A stretch of 64,000 bases of DNA from Bacillus kexueae (lineage in GTDB: Bacteria > Bacillota > Bacilli > Bacillales > Aeribacillaceae): positions 1 to 64,000 of the forward strand of contig NZ_JALAZE010000009.1 of NCBI RefSeq assembly GCF_022809095.1. Reading direction: 5' to 3'. The notes below the pieces were generated by a model. It saw only the letters and a program-made list of their open reading frames with translations, made no database searches and was not told the origin of the DNA. Both the position numbers and the translations under genes were made by a program. Positions 33,126 to 41,789 of this stretch are shown here, one piece after another. Position 1 is the stretch's first letter, and each line of letters opens with the position of its first letter.

Positions 33126-34325
33126 ATGAAGGGAATGACAAAAAAAGCTTACCTCGCTTTATTATCCCTGGCAATAGCTGCTTTTGCTATTGGGACTACC
33201 GAGTTTGTCATTGTAGGGTTATTACCTACCGTTGCGGTAGATTTAAATATTACTGTAGTAGAGGCAGGAAAACTAATTACGGGGTATGCTTTAGCACTTG
33301 CGGTTGGAACACCACTTGTAGTGGTACTTACAGGAAAAGTTGTAAAAAAGAATTTACTTCTGCTATTATTACTTGTTTTTACCCTTGGAAATGGTGTAGC
33401 AGCAATAGCTTCTAACTATGAAGTTTTGATGCTCTCAAGGGTTATTACAGCGATTTCTCATGGGGTATTCTTTTCTGTAGCTACAATAGTGGCAACAGAC
33501 ATTGTACCAAATGAGAAACGAGGAAGTGCAATTTCGATCATGTTTTCAGGTTTAACTGTTGCAACAATTGCAGGGGTGCCGATCGGAACTATGATTGGTC
33601 AACAATTTGGGTGGAGAATGACTTTTGCAACCGTTGCATTTCTTGGCTTGATTGGATTAATTGCAACATGGCTCTCTATTGAACCATCATCTAATAACGA
33701 TAAAGCCCCGACAATTCGGGACATAAAACAATTGCTGAGTCATCCAAGAATTATGTTGGCTTTATCCATGACTATTTTTGGATTTGGTGCTACCTTTTCT
33801 ATTTTTACCTATTTGGCTCCAATCTTAGAGCAGATCAGTGGTTTTTCCCCACAAGTAATTTCTTATCTGCTTTTGTTATATGGTGTTGCAGTAGCAATTG
33901 GTAATGTAGTTGGGGGAAAATTAGCCAATCAAGCCCCTGTTAATTCTCTAAAAAGGATTTTTTTACTACAAGGAATTGTACTTCTAGTACAATATTGGCT
34001 GCTTCCATTAAAGGTGGTAAGTATATTTTCAATAATGATATTGGGGCTATTTGCTTTTATGATGTCTCCTGGTGTTCAAGTAAACGTTGTAAATATGGCA
34101 GAAAAATATGTTCCCACCGCTAAAAACGTAGCATCTGCTCTAAATATTTCTGCATTTAACATTGGGATTGCATTAGGTTCCTTTTTAGGTAGTTTAGCGG
34201 TTGACACCCTTTCTTATTTAGATACAGCTTGGGTGGGAGCACTAATGGCATTTTTAGCTAGTTTGATAGCATATGTGAACATTCGATTAGATCAAAAAAG
34301 AATAAATGGAGTGATAAATAAATGA
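33126..34325 (+). CDS. MFS exporter of the DHA1 family, paralogue of 28963-30180
   Basis: 399 residues, 12 membrane segments. It shares AIGTTEFVIVGLLPT, SHGVFFSVATIVATDIVP, GVPIGTMIGQQFGWRMTF and KNVASALNISAFNIGIALG-type stretches with the other exporter, so the two are paralogues in separate operons. AAAAGGAG site upstream. Its stop overlaps the next start by 4 nt. Confidence 0.9.
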   Translation: MKGMTKKAYLALLSLAIAAFAIGTTEFVIVGLLPTVAVDLNITVVEAGKLITGYALALAVGTPLVVVLTGKVVKKNLLLLLLLVFTLGNGVAAIASNYEVLMLSRVITAISHGVFFSVATIVATDIVPNEKRGSAISIMFSGLTVATIAGVPIGTMIGQQFGWRMTFATVAFLGLIGLIATWLSIEPSSNNDKAPTIRDIKQLLSHPRIMLALSMTIFGFGATFSIFTYLAPILEQISGFSPQVISYLLLLYGVAVAIGNVVGGKLANQAPVNSLKRIFLLQGIVLLVQYWLLPLKVVSIFSIMILGLFAFMMSPGVQVNVVNMAEKYVPTAKNVASALNISAFNIGIALGSFLGSLAVDTLSYLDTAWVGALMAFLASLIAYVNIRLDQKRINGVINK

Positions 34326-34780
34326 GTTTACAAGAGTTAGAACTATTAGAGGAGCAACTACACTTCGAAAAATTTACGAACGAAGATGCACTGACACTTG
34401 GAATGATTTTAGTCAATTATGCTAAAGAAAGAGGTACTTCTATTGCTGTTCATATTGAGCGAAATCGTATTCCTCTCTTTACCCATTTAATGGAGGGGAC
34501 GTCGGAAGAAAATGTTTATTGGCTACATCGCAAAAAGCGTGTCGTCGATCATTATAACAGAAGTTCATACTACATTGACCAGCGGTTTGCAGAGAACAAC
34601 CTATCTCATTCAGAGGATTCGCTATTGCCAAAACAAGAGTACCAAGCAGTTGGAGGATCTTTCCCAATTCGTGTAAAAGGAGTAGGTGTTATCGGTTCAG
34701 TCACAGTAGCTGGATTAACTGGTCAGCTTGATCACGAATATGCTGTTGAAGGTATTAAGAAATTTTTGGCTATAAAGTGA
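34322..34780 (+). CDS. UPF0303 / heme-degrading-domain (DUF336) protein
   Basis: 152 residues matching the UPF0303 group of the DUF336/GlcG-like family: FTNEDALTLGMILVNYAKE, FTHLMEGTSEENVYWL and GGSFPIRVKGVGVIGSVTV are typical segments. Biochemical role unclear. ATGA overlap with the upstream MFS gene shows co-translation. Confidence 0.85.
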   Translation: MSLQELELLEEQLHFEKFTNEDALTLGMILVNYAKERGTSIAVHIERNRIPLFTHLMEGTSEENVYWLHRKKRVVDHYNRSSYYIDQRFAENNLSHSEDSLLPKQEYQAVGGSFPIRVKGVGVIGSVTVAGLTGQLDHEYAVEGIKKFLAIK

Positions 34781-34812
34781 GATTAAATCGAAAAGTCGCG
34801 TTGAGTATAGCA

Positions 34813-34861
34813 AAAGAGCCTGAGAATGTTGGTTTGTTACATTCTTAGGCTCTTAATTTTT
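34813..34861 (+). terminator. Terminator of the IclR-MFS-UPF0303 operon
   Basis: Stem AGAGCCTGAGAATGT/ACATTCTTAGGCTCT with 8-nt loop, then AATTTTT. Confidence 0.87.
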
Positions 34862-35023
34862 GTTACAGAAAGTTTAAGTTCAATAAAGTGTTAAAGTATT
34901 CTCTTTACCGTTTTTTTTGGTGTCTAGCTCCAAGCGCCATCAGCTCGGGTCGTTTCATCCTTGCTATGGCGACGGAAGCCTCCTCGCAGGTCCTAAAGCG
35001 CCCTTCGCCTTGCGCTTTTCTAA
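34860..35023 (+). repeat. Interspersed element, copy 7 (short form, diverged)
   Basis: Matches the short form but lacks AAGGACTTGCGCT near its 3' end and is changed in the loop (CGTTTCATCCTTG). GCTGTGGCG has become GCTATGGCG, which still pairs with CGCCATCAGC, so the outer stem is kept. It sits between the operon terminator and the stop of yfkC. Confidence 0.83.
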
Positions 35024-35034
35024 TTTTAAACTCG

Positions 35035-35874
35035 TCAATTATACATTTCGTTCGTAATCTTAATCTGTTCTTCAGCCATTTGGATGTTATGGTCATACAT
35101 CGTTTGTGCGATGATTTTTCGTGCTTCTTTTGATGCTTCGAAATAGGAACGGTCTTCAACTAGGCCGGTAATGGTGTATTCATATCCGTGAAACCCAGCA
35201 TTTAAAGAAGTCATTCCGTACACTTGAAATGGTTCGAGGGGAGTCCCGTTTATATCCCTCTTTAAATGTGAATCAAGCTGTTTGTTCATCTCGCCGCATG
35301 CGTGATTAAGTAATTCAAAAATGCGCGCAGGGTTTTCTTTATAGCTAACGACAATGCGTTCAATGACGCGCATTTTTTCGAAATTGTAGTTATGGATTTG
35401 TTTAATTTCTCCGTTGCTAATCGTTAGTAGTTTACCGCTCCATTCGCGAACTTTCATCGAACGAAGACCAATTTCTTCGACCGTTCCGTTAAAGGTATTG
35501 TTAATGGTCACAAAATCGCCTTGATGGAGCTGCTTCTCATAAATTAAAAAGACACCTGCCAAAATATCGCGAATTAAACTTTGAGCACCAAAACCGATCA
35601 CAATTCCTGCAATCCCAGCTCCGGCTAGTATGCCGCCCAGGTCAGTCACGAAGCGTGAAATGGCAAAGAAAATAAATCCAATGGATGCAACGTATTTGGT
35701 GATCGAACGAATTAAGCTTTCAATCGTTTTTTCTTTTCGCTCTTCAATGAAATCAGTGCGCTTAAAGAAATTGTGGACAAGTTTATTTACAACTTGAACG
35801 GCGATAAATAAGGCAAGTCCAGCTAATGTAATTTGGACAAAGGGGTCTTTTAGCAATTGTTCCAGACTATCCAT
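35035..35874 (-). CDS. yfkC: Small-conductance mechanosensitive channel YfkC (MscS family)
   Basis: 279 residues with about three N-terminal membrane segments and an MscS beta domain (GIVIGFGAQSLIRDILAGVFL, given in part; DFVTINNTFNGTVEEIGLRS). It releases solutes on hypo-osmotic shock. The ATG at 35874 has a GGGTGAG site; the upstream GTG at 35883 overlaps it. The start lies 12 nt behind the yfkAB stop, so the two are co-transcribed. Confidence 0.9.
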   Translation of the reverse strand: MDSLEQLLKDPFVQITLAGLALFIAVQVVNKLVHNFFKRTDFIEERKEKTIESLIRSITKYVASIGFIFFAISRFVTDLGGILAGAGIAGIVIGFGAQSLIRDILAGVFLIYEKQLHQGDFVTINNTFNGTVEEIGLRSMKVREWSGKLLTISNGEIKQIHNYNFEKMRVIERIVVSYKENPARIFELLNHACGEMNKQLDSHLKRDINGTPLEPFQVYGMTSLNAGFHGYEYTITGLVEDRSYFEASKEARKIIAQTMYDHNIQMAEEQIKITNEMYN

Positions 35875-35886
35875 TGTTCTCACCCA

Positions 35887-37014
35887 CTAAAAAGAAACAG
35901 ATGCTTTGCGATTTTGAAAATCGACATCTTCATAATAACTATTTTTCACTAAAATATTTGGTCCAAGACATTGTACATTTGGACAGTGACAATTTAATTC
36001 TTTTGCTAAGGTTGATTGATTCCATTTCTCGTATACATCTTGTAAACGGTCCTGTTGAATGTTTCCTAACGGCGGAGTATCACCGAAGTCTGTTACGATG
36101 ACGTCACCAGTAAAGATATTTACATTTAAGCGAGAGCGACCATCTGGATCGTTTCGCACTGTCACGTTTTTACTATTGCGAAGACGTTCTATTAATTGGA
36201 GGTCTTCTTCTTTTGAGCTACACGCATAAAACGGCAATGTTCCGAAGAGCATCCAGACTGACTCATCACGTATATCTAACAAATGGTGGATGGCTTGGCG
36301 AATTTCTTCTAATGAAAGTGTTTCGAGAGTGCTCGCAAAATCGCTTGGGTACATCGGATGCACTTCATGACGTTGACACTTCATTTCTTCCACAATTTGC
36401 TTATGAATCTTTTCCATATGAGGAAGTGTTCGTTTATTTAACATTGTTTCAGCTGAAACCGTCACACCTGCTGCTACGAGAGCGCGGCTGTTCTCAATCA
36501 TACGATCAAATAATTTGGCGCGTTGTTCGTATGTCGGTTTACGGTCCATCATGGCGAAACCACCTTCTACGAAATCATCCAATGTTCCCCAGTTATGCGA
36601 TATGTGTAAAACATCTAAGTAAGGAATAATTTTTTCATATCGCTTTAAATCGAGCGTTAAGTTCGAATTGATTTGGGTCCGTACTCCGCGTTCACGCGCA
36701 TATTTCAAGATAGGTACAACGTAATTTTCCACCGATTTAAGCGAGAGCATCGGTTCTCCGCCTGTAATACTTAATGAGCGAAGCGTTGGAATTTCGTCTA
36801 ATCGCTTTAAGATTAGGTCGAGCGGTAATGCGTTCGGATCCTTCGGTTGAAGGGTATAGCCAACAGCACAATGCTCACAGCGCATATTACAAATCGTTGT
36901 CGTCGTAAACTCAACGTTTGTTAACGTTAATTTTCCGTATTCCTTCATATCTAAATAAGCTTCCCATGGATCATAAGATGGCGTAATGGGAGCTAATTGC
37001 TTCTCGACTACCAT
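35887..37014 (-). CDS. yfkAB: Radical SAM protein YfkAB
   Basis: 375 residues. Radical SAM motif C42-x3-C46-x2-C49 (ICNMRCEHC), SITGGEPML, and a C-terminal cysteine cluster in CHCPNVQCLGPNI, probably for an auxiliary iron-sulphur site. The product is unknown. In B. subtilis 168 it was first annotated as two genes (yfkB, yfkA); here it is one intact frame. AAGGAG site 10 nt upstream. Confidence 0.9.
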   Translation of the reverse strand: MVVEKQLAPITPSYDPWEAYLDMKEYGKLTLTNVEFTTTTICNMRCEHCAVGYTLQPKDPNALPLDLILKRLDEIPTLRSLSITGGEPMLSLKSVENYVVPILKYARERGVRTQINSNLTLDLKRYEKIIPYLDVLHISHNWGTLDDFVEGGFAMMDRKPTYEQRAKLFDRMIENSRALVAAGVTVSAETMLNKRTLPHMEKIHKQIVEEMKCQRHEVHPMYPSDFASTLETLSLEEIRQAIHHLLDIRDESVWMLFGTLPFYACSSKEEDLQLIERLRNSKNVTVRNDPDGRSRLNVNIFTGDVIVTDFGDTPPLGNIQQDRLQDVYEKWNQSTLAKELNCHCPNVQCLGPNILVKNSYYEDVDFQNRKASVSF

Positions 37015-37268
37015 TTTTTACACGTCTCCTTTACTACAAATGGCTAACAACAATGTATGTTATACCTCGATTAATGAGAACATTGCAACGAAAAGGACTA
37101 GAAAACAGGCAGCAAGCCTCCAATAAGGATGCTCCACTGCCTGAATCTCACTCTATTCTAACATGTTACGAAAAGAATGTAAGTAGAAAAGGAATGTTGT
37201 AAAATTTCGGCGAATTCGTTACGATGGAAAGGAGAATGAGTGCACGACCGATGAAAGGAGCACATAAA

Positions 37269-37457
37269 GTGGGCAAAGCAGCTACGAAAAAGGAAGATCA
37301 AATCCAATATTTAAGAAGTCGTCTCAATATGTTTTTAGAGGTTCTTGATGCTATTGAACCTGAAACAGCAGACGTTGATGATATTGACCGTTTAATCGCT
37401 ATGCTCGATGACTTAGAAGGAAAATACGAGCGTTTCAAAAAAGATTGGGAGAATTAA
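37269..37457 (+). CDS. yfjT: SE1561-family small protein, YfjT-like
   Basis: 62 residues from GTG at 37269, preceded by AAAGGAG with 10-nt spacing; this start gives MGKAATKKEDQIQYL, the family N-terminus. The rest (RLNMFLEVLDAIEPE, DDIDRLIAMLDDLE) is acidic and helical. Function unknown. An in-frame ATG at 37224 is possible but badly spaced. Divergent from yfkAB. Confidence 0.8.
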   Translation: MGKAATKKEDQIQYLRSRLNMFLEVLDAIEPETADVDDIDRLIAMLDDLEGKYERFKKDWEN

Positions 37458-37458
37458 G

Positions 37459-37503
37459 AAAGAGGCATCTCAAAGCAGAAACCCTTTGAGATGCCTCTTT
37501 TTT
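37459..37503 (+). terminator. Terminator of yfjT
   Basis: Stem AAAGAGGCATCTCAAAG/TTTGAGATGCCTCTTT with T run. Confidence 0.9.
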
Positions 37504-37505
37504 CA

Positions 37506-37806
37506 TTGTTGCGGAAAGTTTAAGTTCAATAAAGTGTTAAAGTATTCTCTTTACCGTTTTTTTGGTGTCTAGCTCCAAGCGCCATCAGCTCGGGTCGCTT
37601 CGGTCCTGCTGTGGCGACGGGAGCCTCCTCGCAGGTCCTCCAGTGCTCTTCGCCTAAGGACTTGCACTTTGCGCTTTTCTGAGAAAATAAAAATTACTTA
37701 TGAGCTGAATGATCGATCATGATAGGTAGATGGTAGAAAGAAAAAACCCGGGGGAGAATAAATTTTCATGTCCGGGGTGTGAGTGTAAAATCATGTATGT
37801 TTCTTA
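37506..37806 (+). repeat. Interspersed element, copy 8 (long form)
   Basis: Core plus the long-form module; close to copy 4, including the shared ATGAGCTGAATGATCGATC segment. The hairpin arm reads ACCCGGG instead of ACCCCGG. It ends 15 nt before the stop of the minus-strand gene at 37822 and fills the gap 37504-37821. Confidence 0.87.
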
Positions 37807-37821
37807 TTTCGTTAATTTCTC

Positions 37822-38070
37822 TTAGTCGTTGCCAAATTTTTTTATGGCCTTTGACAGGAAATAGGCGCAAACTGCGGAGAATAGAGCAATAAAGAATGTA
37901 GGCCATACTGGATTCCCGCCAATAACGACTTCATTTGATAAGTGGCTTGCTGAATCCCAAGCTTTTGAAATGTCAGGTGTATAAACCGTCGTTAAAAACA
38001 TCCCTGAAAGGACTTGAAAGAGTGAAAAGATGACGATGAAGCTACCGAAAAACACGAGAAATCGTTTCAT
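37822..38070 (-). CDS. Small two-span membrane protein (82 aa)
   Basis: Membrane segments at about residues 4-27 and 53-73 with an outside loop between them (TTVYTPDISKAWDSASHL) and a short basic tail. A GGAGGGGC site precedes the ATG. No family recognised. It is followed (3' side) by repeat copy 8. Confidence 0.75.
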   Translation of the reverse strand: MKRFLVFFGSFIVIFSLFQVLSGMFLTTVYTPDISKAWDSASHLSNEVVIGGNPVWPTFFIALFSAVCAYFLSKAIKKFGND

Positions 38071-38148
38071 GTAAGCCCCTCCTACGGCTAAGACACGTTA
38101 ACAAAAAGAAATGTTTCAGTTGAATAGATATCGGAGCGGATTTAAATG

Positions 38149-38180
38149 CCCCCTTTTTGATGTGACCAAAGGGGGTTTTA
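38149..38180 (-). terminator. Hairpin behind the 57-residue gene
   Basis: Stem CCCCCTTT/AAAGGGGG. Its T content is modest on both strands, so termination is likely but not certain. Confidence 0.55.
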
Positions 38181-38351
38181 GTCCTGCCTATTTTGTTTTT
38201 GCGTTTCTACAAGCTCCTTTAGCGTTGAATGGATATTTTGTAGGCTAACTAATATAAGACCAAGCATGACGAAGGTAACAATTTCACCGGTTATAAAAGA
38301 AACAATTCCGATGATGACTAGGTAAAATGTGTATAAAAATCCGTTTTTCAT
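38178..38351 (-). CDS. Small membrane protein (57 aa)
   Basis: Starts MKNGFLYTFYLVIIG, with one long hydrophobic stretch (about 5-37) that may span twice, then a polar tail ending TQKQNRQD. A GGTGGGATTGAG sequence directly before the ATG serves as ribosome site, and a hairpin follows the stop. No family recognised. Confidence 0.75.
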   Translation of the reverse strand: MKNGFLYTFYLVIIGIVSFITGEIVTFVMLGLILVSLQNIHSTLKELVETQKQNRQD

Positions 38352-38616
38352 CTCAATCCCACCAAAATCTTAAATGATAGGTTTATTGTAGCATGAAAAT
38401 GGTTTGGTGGAAATTACTGGTCTGGGATTTTTACGTTTCTACCATTACTTTCTGACATCGTTGGAGCTAAAATACCTCTTTCGCGATTGTGCTAAAATTC
38501 ATGAGGAGTAAGACACCATTTGTAAGCTTTTACAAATTCCTTTTAATGCGGTTTTAGAAGGAGTATAATAAATTTTGAAAAAGGCAGAATTTTTATTGAT
38601 AGAAGGGGAGAGCGGG

Positions 38617-40155
38617 ATGGAGAAGCTTTTTGAAAGTATGTACCAATTAATCGTTGAAACGTCCACGAACTTACCGAAAGACGTTCGTCGCGCGATCAAA
38701 AAAGCGAAAGAAAATGAAAATGCCGGAACGAGATCGGCTATGTCGTTAGCAACCATTTCCGATAACATTAAAATGGCGGATGACAACGTGTCACCTATCT
38801 GTCAGGATACAGGCTTACCAACGTTTAAAATTAAAGTTCCAGTTGGTGTGAATCAACTGAAAGTAAAGGAAGTTATTAAAGAAGCGATTGTAAAAGCGAC
38901 AAAAGACGGAAAGCTTCGTCCGAACTCAGTCGATTCTCTAACGGGGGATAACTCTGGAGATAACTTAGGAATTGGCTTACCAGTTATTAAGTTTGAACAA
39001 TGGGAAAAAGACTACATGGATGTTCGCCTTATTTTAAAAGGAGGCGGCTGTGAAAATAAAAACATTCAATATAGCCTTCCATGTGAATTAGAAGGCCTTG
39101 GACGTGCAGGACGCGATTTAGATGGAATTCGCAAATGTATTATGCACTCGGTCTATCAAGCACAAGGACAAGGTTGTTCGGCAGGATTTATCGGTGTTGG
39201 AATCGGGGGAGACCGCTCTTCTGGCTACGATTTAGCGAAAGAGCAACTTTTCCGCCGCGTCGATGACGTGAATCCGAATGAAGACTTACAAAAGCTTGAA
39301 GAATATGTAATGGAAAACGCGAATAAGCTTGGCATTGGAACGATGGGATTTGGTGGCGAAACGACGCTATTAGGATGTAAAATTGGCGCAATGCACCGTA
39401 TCCCAGCAAGCTTCTTTGTATCTGTTGCCTACAACTGTTGGGCATTCCGTCGTTTAGGTGTTCACATTAATCCAGAGACAGGTGAAATTACTGAATGGCT
39501 CTATCAAGATGGAGAAGATGTAGATTTATCAAACGCTAAAGAAGAAGCAGCTGCAACTTCTGAATCAGAAAATCGCGTCGTACAGCTTCAAGCACCGATT
39601 ACAGAAGAGCAAATTCGGGAGCTTAAAGTTGGCGATGTCGTTCAAATTAGCGGAATGATTTACACAGGACGCGATGCCATTCATAAATACTTAATGGATC
39701 ATGACGCGCCTGTTGACTTGAATGGTCAAATTATTTACCATTGTGGACCAGTTATGCTGAAAGACGAAGAAGGCAACTGGGAAGTAAAAGCAGCGGGACC
39801 AACGACAAGTATTCGTGAGGAGCCTTACCAAGGTGACATTATGAAGAAGTTCGGCGTCCGCGCAGTGATGGGTAAAGGCGGAATGGGACCAAAGACGTTA
39901 CAAGCATTAAAAGAGCATGGAGGCGTTTATTTAAACGCAATTGGTGGAGCGGCACAATATTATGCAGAGTGCATTAAGGGTGTTGAAGGTGTAGACCTTA
40001 TGCAATTTGGAATCCCTGAAGCGATGTGGCATTTACGTGTTGAAAACTTTACAGCTGTTGTTACGATGGACTCCCATGGAAACAGCTTGCATGAAGACGT
40101 GGACAAGTCTTCCTTAGAAAAACTTGCACAATTTAAAGAACCGGTATTTAAATAA
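38617..40155 (+). CDS. fumA: Class I fumarate hydratase (iron-sulphur fumarase)
   Basis: 512 residues; interconverts fumarate and malate in the TCA cycle using a [4Fe-4S] cluster. Cluster cysteines are visible in SPICQDTGLPTF (Cys62), GGGCENKN and TTLLGCKIG, and the C-terminal domain has the GKGGMG signature. The ATG at 38617 behind AAGGGGAG is preferred to the TTG at 38575. B. subtilis relies on the class II enzyme CitG, so this gene marks a difference from that species. Confidence 0.93.
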   Translation: MEKLFESMYQLIVETSTNLPKDVRRAIKKAKENENAGTRSAMSLATISDNIKMADDNVSPICQDTGLPTFKIKVPVGVNQLKVKEVIKEAIVKATKDGKLRPNSVDSLTGDNSGDNLGIGLPVIKFEQWEKDYMDVRLILKGGGCENKNIQYSLPCELEGLGRAGRDLDGIRKCIMHSVYQAQGQGCSAGFIGVGIGGDRSSGYDLAKEQLFRRVDDVNPNEDLQKLEEYVMENANKLGIGTMGFGGETTLLGCKIGAMHRIPASFFVSVAYNCWAFRRLGVHINPETGEITEWLYQDGEDVDLSNAKEEAAATSESENRVVQLQAPITEEQIRELKVGDVVQISGMIYTGRDAIHKYLMDHDAPVDLNGQIIYHCGPVMLKDEEGNWEVKAAGPTTSIREEPYQGDIMKKFGVRAVMGKGGMGPKTLQALKEHGGVYLNAIGGAAQYYAECIKGVEGVDLMQFGIPEAMWHLRVENFTAVVTMDSHGNSLHEDVDKSSLEKLAQFKEPVFK

Positions 40156-40158
40156 ACG

Positions 40159-40187
40159 AAAAAAGTCGGCTTCGTGCCGGCTTTTTT
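40159..40187 (+). terminator. Terminator of fumA
   Basis: Stem AAAAAAGTCGGC/GCCGGCTTTTTT with a 5-nt loop; symmetrical, so it may also serve the convergent gene at 40193. Confidence 0.9.
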
Positions 40188-40192
40188 ATCTA

Positions 40193-40723
40193 TCAATCCT
40201 GTAAAGGAATACCTTCTGCTTCACAACGTAGTTGGAAAAGATATTGTATTAGTACTGGTTCCGTTTTCATATTTTCCTTTAACTTTCGTAAAGATCGTTT
40301 CCCGACTCTCCGATCCATTAATGCTAAAATCTTAACGAGTCGGTCTGAAGAGTAAAGAGAAGTTTCAATGGAATTTCGGAAATAATGTTCAAGAGATGTA
40401 AAAAAATCATATTGAGCGTAAATGTCTTCTAATTTGGTTAAGTTATGAGCTTGTTCCCAAATGGCACGGTTTTGTGCTATGTCGTTGAAGTCATAAAAGT
40501 TAAGCTTGCGTTTTATCTCCCATGTTTTTCGATACTCCTGTGCTTCTGCTTTTAGTGTACACATATTCAAAACTTCCTTTTTATCCACAGTAATGACCGC
40601 TCTTCCTAATTGGTCATGCGCTCTTCGATAATTTATAATATGAAAATCGACACGATTTCTTAAAGCATCGCAAATAAAGCTCTGTAAATGTTTTTTTGCA
40701 TTACTCCATTTCGGGTGATACAA
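40193..40723 (-). CDS. SF0329-family protein of unknown function
   Basis: 176 residues. The stretches RVDFHIINYRRAHDQLGRA, ITVDKKEVLNMCT and ILALMDRRVGKRSLRKL (partly given) match the SF0329 family, for which no role is known to me. The TTG at 40723, 7 nt behind GGGAGGA, gives the family N-terminus (YHPKWSNAKKHLQSF); the frame is open further upstream without a ribosome site. Confidence 0.78.
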   Translation of the reverse strand: MYHPKWSNAKKHLQSFICDALRNRVDFHIINYRRAHDQLGRAVITVDKKEVLNMCTLKAEAQEYRKTWEIKRKLNFYDFNDIAQNRAIWEQAHNLTKLEDIYAQYDFFTSLEHYFRNSIETSLYSSDRLVKILALMDRRVGKRSLRKLKENMKTEPVLIQYLFQLRCEAEGIPLQD

Positions 40724-40858
40724 AGTGATTCCTCCCTGTAAAAAATTACAAGAATATTTTATCACGAAGATTAAAAAAGTTCTTGTAATCATTACCAGTA
40801 TGAACCGATTCAGTCGTTCAGACACTAATTAAAAAGTGTCTGATAGGAGGAACTGTTT

Positions 40859-41656
40859 TTGAAACGAATTGTCAGCGTTGTAAGCTTTTTAGCTCTCTTT
40901 TTCATGCTAACGACCACGAGTTTTGCCTATTCAAATGAACCGATTCATTGGGGGTTTAAAAAAAGCACAAATCATGAACCACCATTTGCTGGAACGTTAG
41001 ATGCGATCGCGAATGAATACGGAGCCTATTACTTAGGTGATACAAGCAAAAAAGATGTGTATTTAACGTTTGATAACGGTTATGAAAATGGTTATACGAA
41101 AAAAGTGTTAGATGTCTTAAAAAAAGAAAACGTCCAGGCGACGTTTTTTGTAACAGGGCATTATTTAGAAAGTGAGCCGGAATTGGTGAAGCGAATGGTG
41201 AAGGAAGGTCATTTTGTCGGAAATCATTCGTGGAGTCACCCTGATTTAACGAAGGTAAGTGATGAAAAGCTGAAACAAGAGCTCGATTCCGTTAGCGAAA
41301 AGGTGGAGGAACTGACAGGGCAAAAGGGAACGGTTTATTTACGGCCACCGCGCGGGATCTTTAGTGAACGAACGCTCGCATTGTCTAAAAAATATGGGTA
41401 TCAAACAATGTTCTGGTCTTTAGCTTTTGTCGATTGGAAAATTGATCAACAAAAAGGGTGGGAGTACTCTTATAACAACATGATGAAGCAGATTCATCCT
41501 GGATCCATTCTTTTGCTTCACACCGTTTCAAAAGATAACGCCGATGCGCTAGAAAAAGCTATCCAAGATTTAAAGAAGGAAGGCTATCGTTTTAAAAGCT
41601 TAGATGATTTTATGGTCGACAAAGAATTGATGCATCCGTATTTATTTTCGCTTTAG
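40859..41656 (+). CDS. pdaA: Peptidoglycan N-acetylmuramic acid deacetylase PdaA
   Basis: 265-residue secreted polysaccharide deacetylase (NodB fold). In B. subtilis PdaA makes the muramic delta-lactam of the spore cortex, which is needed for germination. Signal peptide at residues 1-23, NodB motif 1 TFDNGYENGYT, metal-binding HSWSH, and RPPRG. TTG start with AGGAGG 8-10 nt upstream. Gene order with yfjT and yfjP fits B. subtilis. Likely forespore-expressed. Confidence 0.93.
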   Translation: MKRIVSVVSFLALFFMLTTTSFAYSNEPIHWGFKKSTNHEPPFAGTLDAIANEYGAYYLGDTSKKDVYLTFDNGYENGYTKKVLDVLKKENVQATFFVTGHYLESEPELVKRMVKEGHFVGNHSWSHPDLTKVSDEKLKQELDSVSEKVEELTGQKGTVYLRPPRGIFSERTLALSKKYGYQTMFWSLAFVDWKIDQQKGWEYSYNNMMKQIHPGSILLLHTVSKDNADALEKAIQDLKKEGYRFKSLDDFMVDKELMHPYLFSL

Positions 41657-41726
41657 TTGGTATAACTGAAACCGGGCACAAATGACAGAGAGAAATGAGC
41701 GAAGAATGTAGGAATGATCATGAACT

Positions 41727-41753
41727 CCTTTGACTTTAGTCAAAGGTTTTTTT
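41727..41753 (+). terminator. Terminator of pdaA
   Basis: Stem CCTTTGACT/AGTCAAAGG with 2-nt loop, then seven T. Confidence 0.85.
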
Positions 41754-41789
41754 ATAGTTACGGTAGAAATGGTGAAGGGTGGGATGAAC

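Noticed and set aside
35887-37014. Possible frameshift in yfkAB, as this is annotated as two genes in B. subtilis 168
   Set aside because: The frame is continuous from the ATG through both halves, with all cysteine motifs in place.
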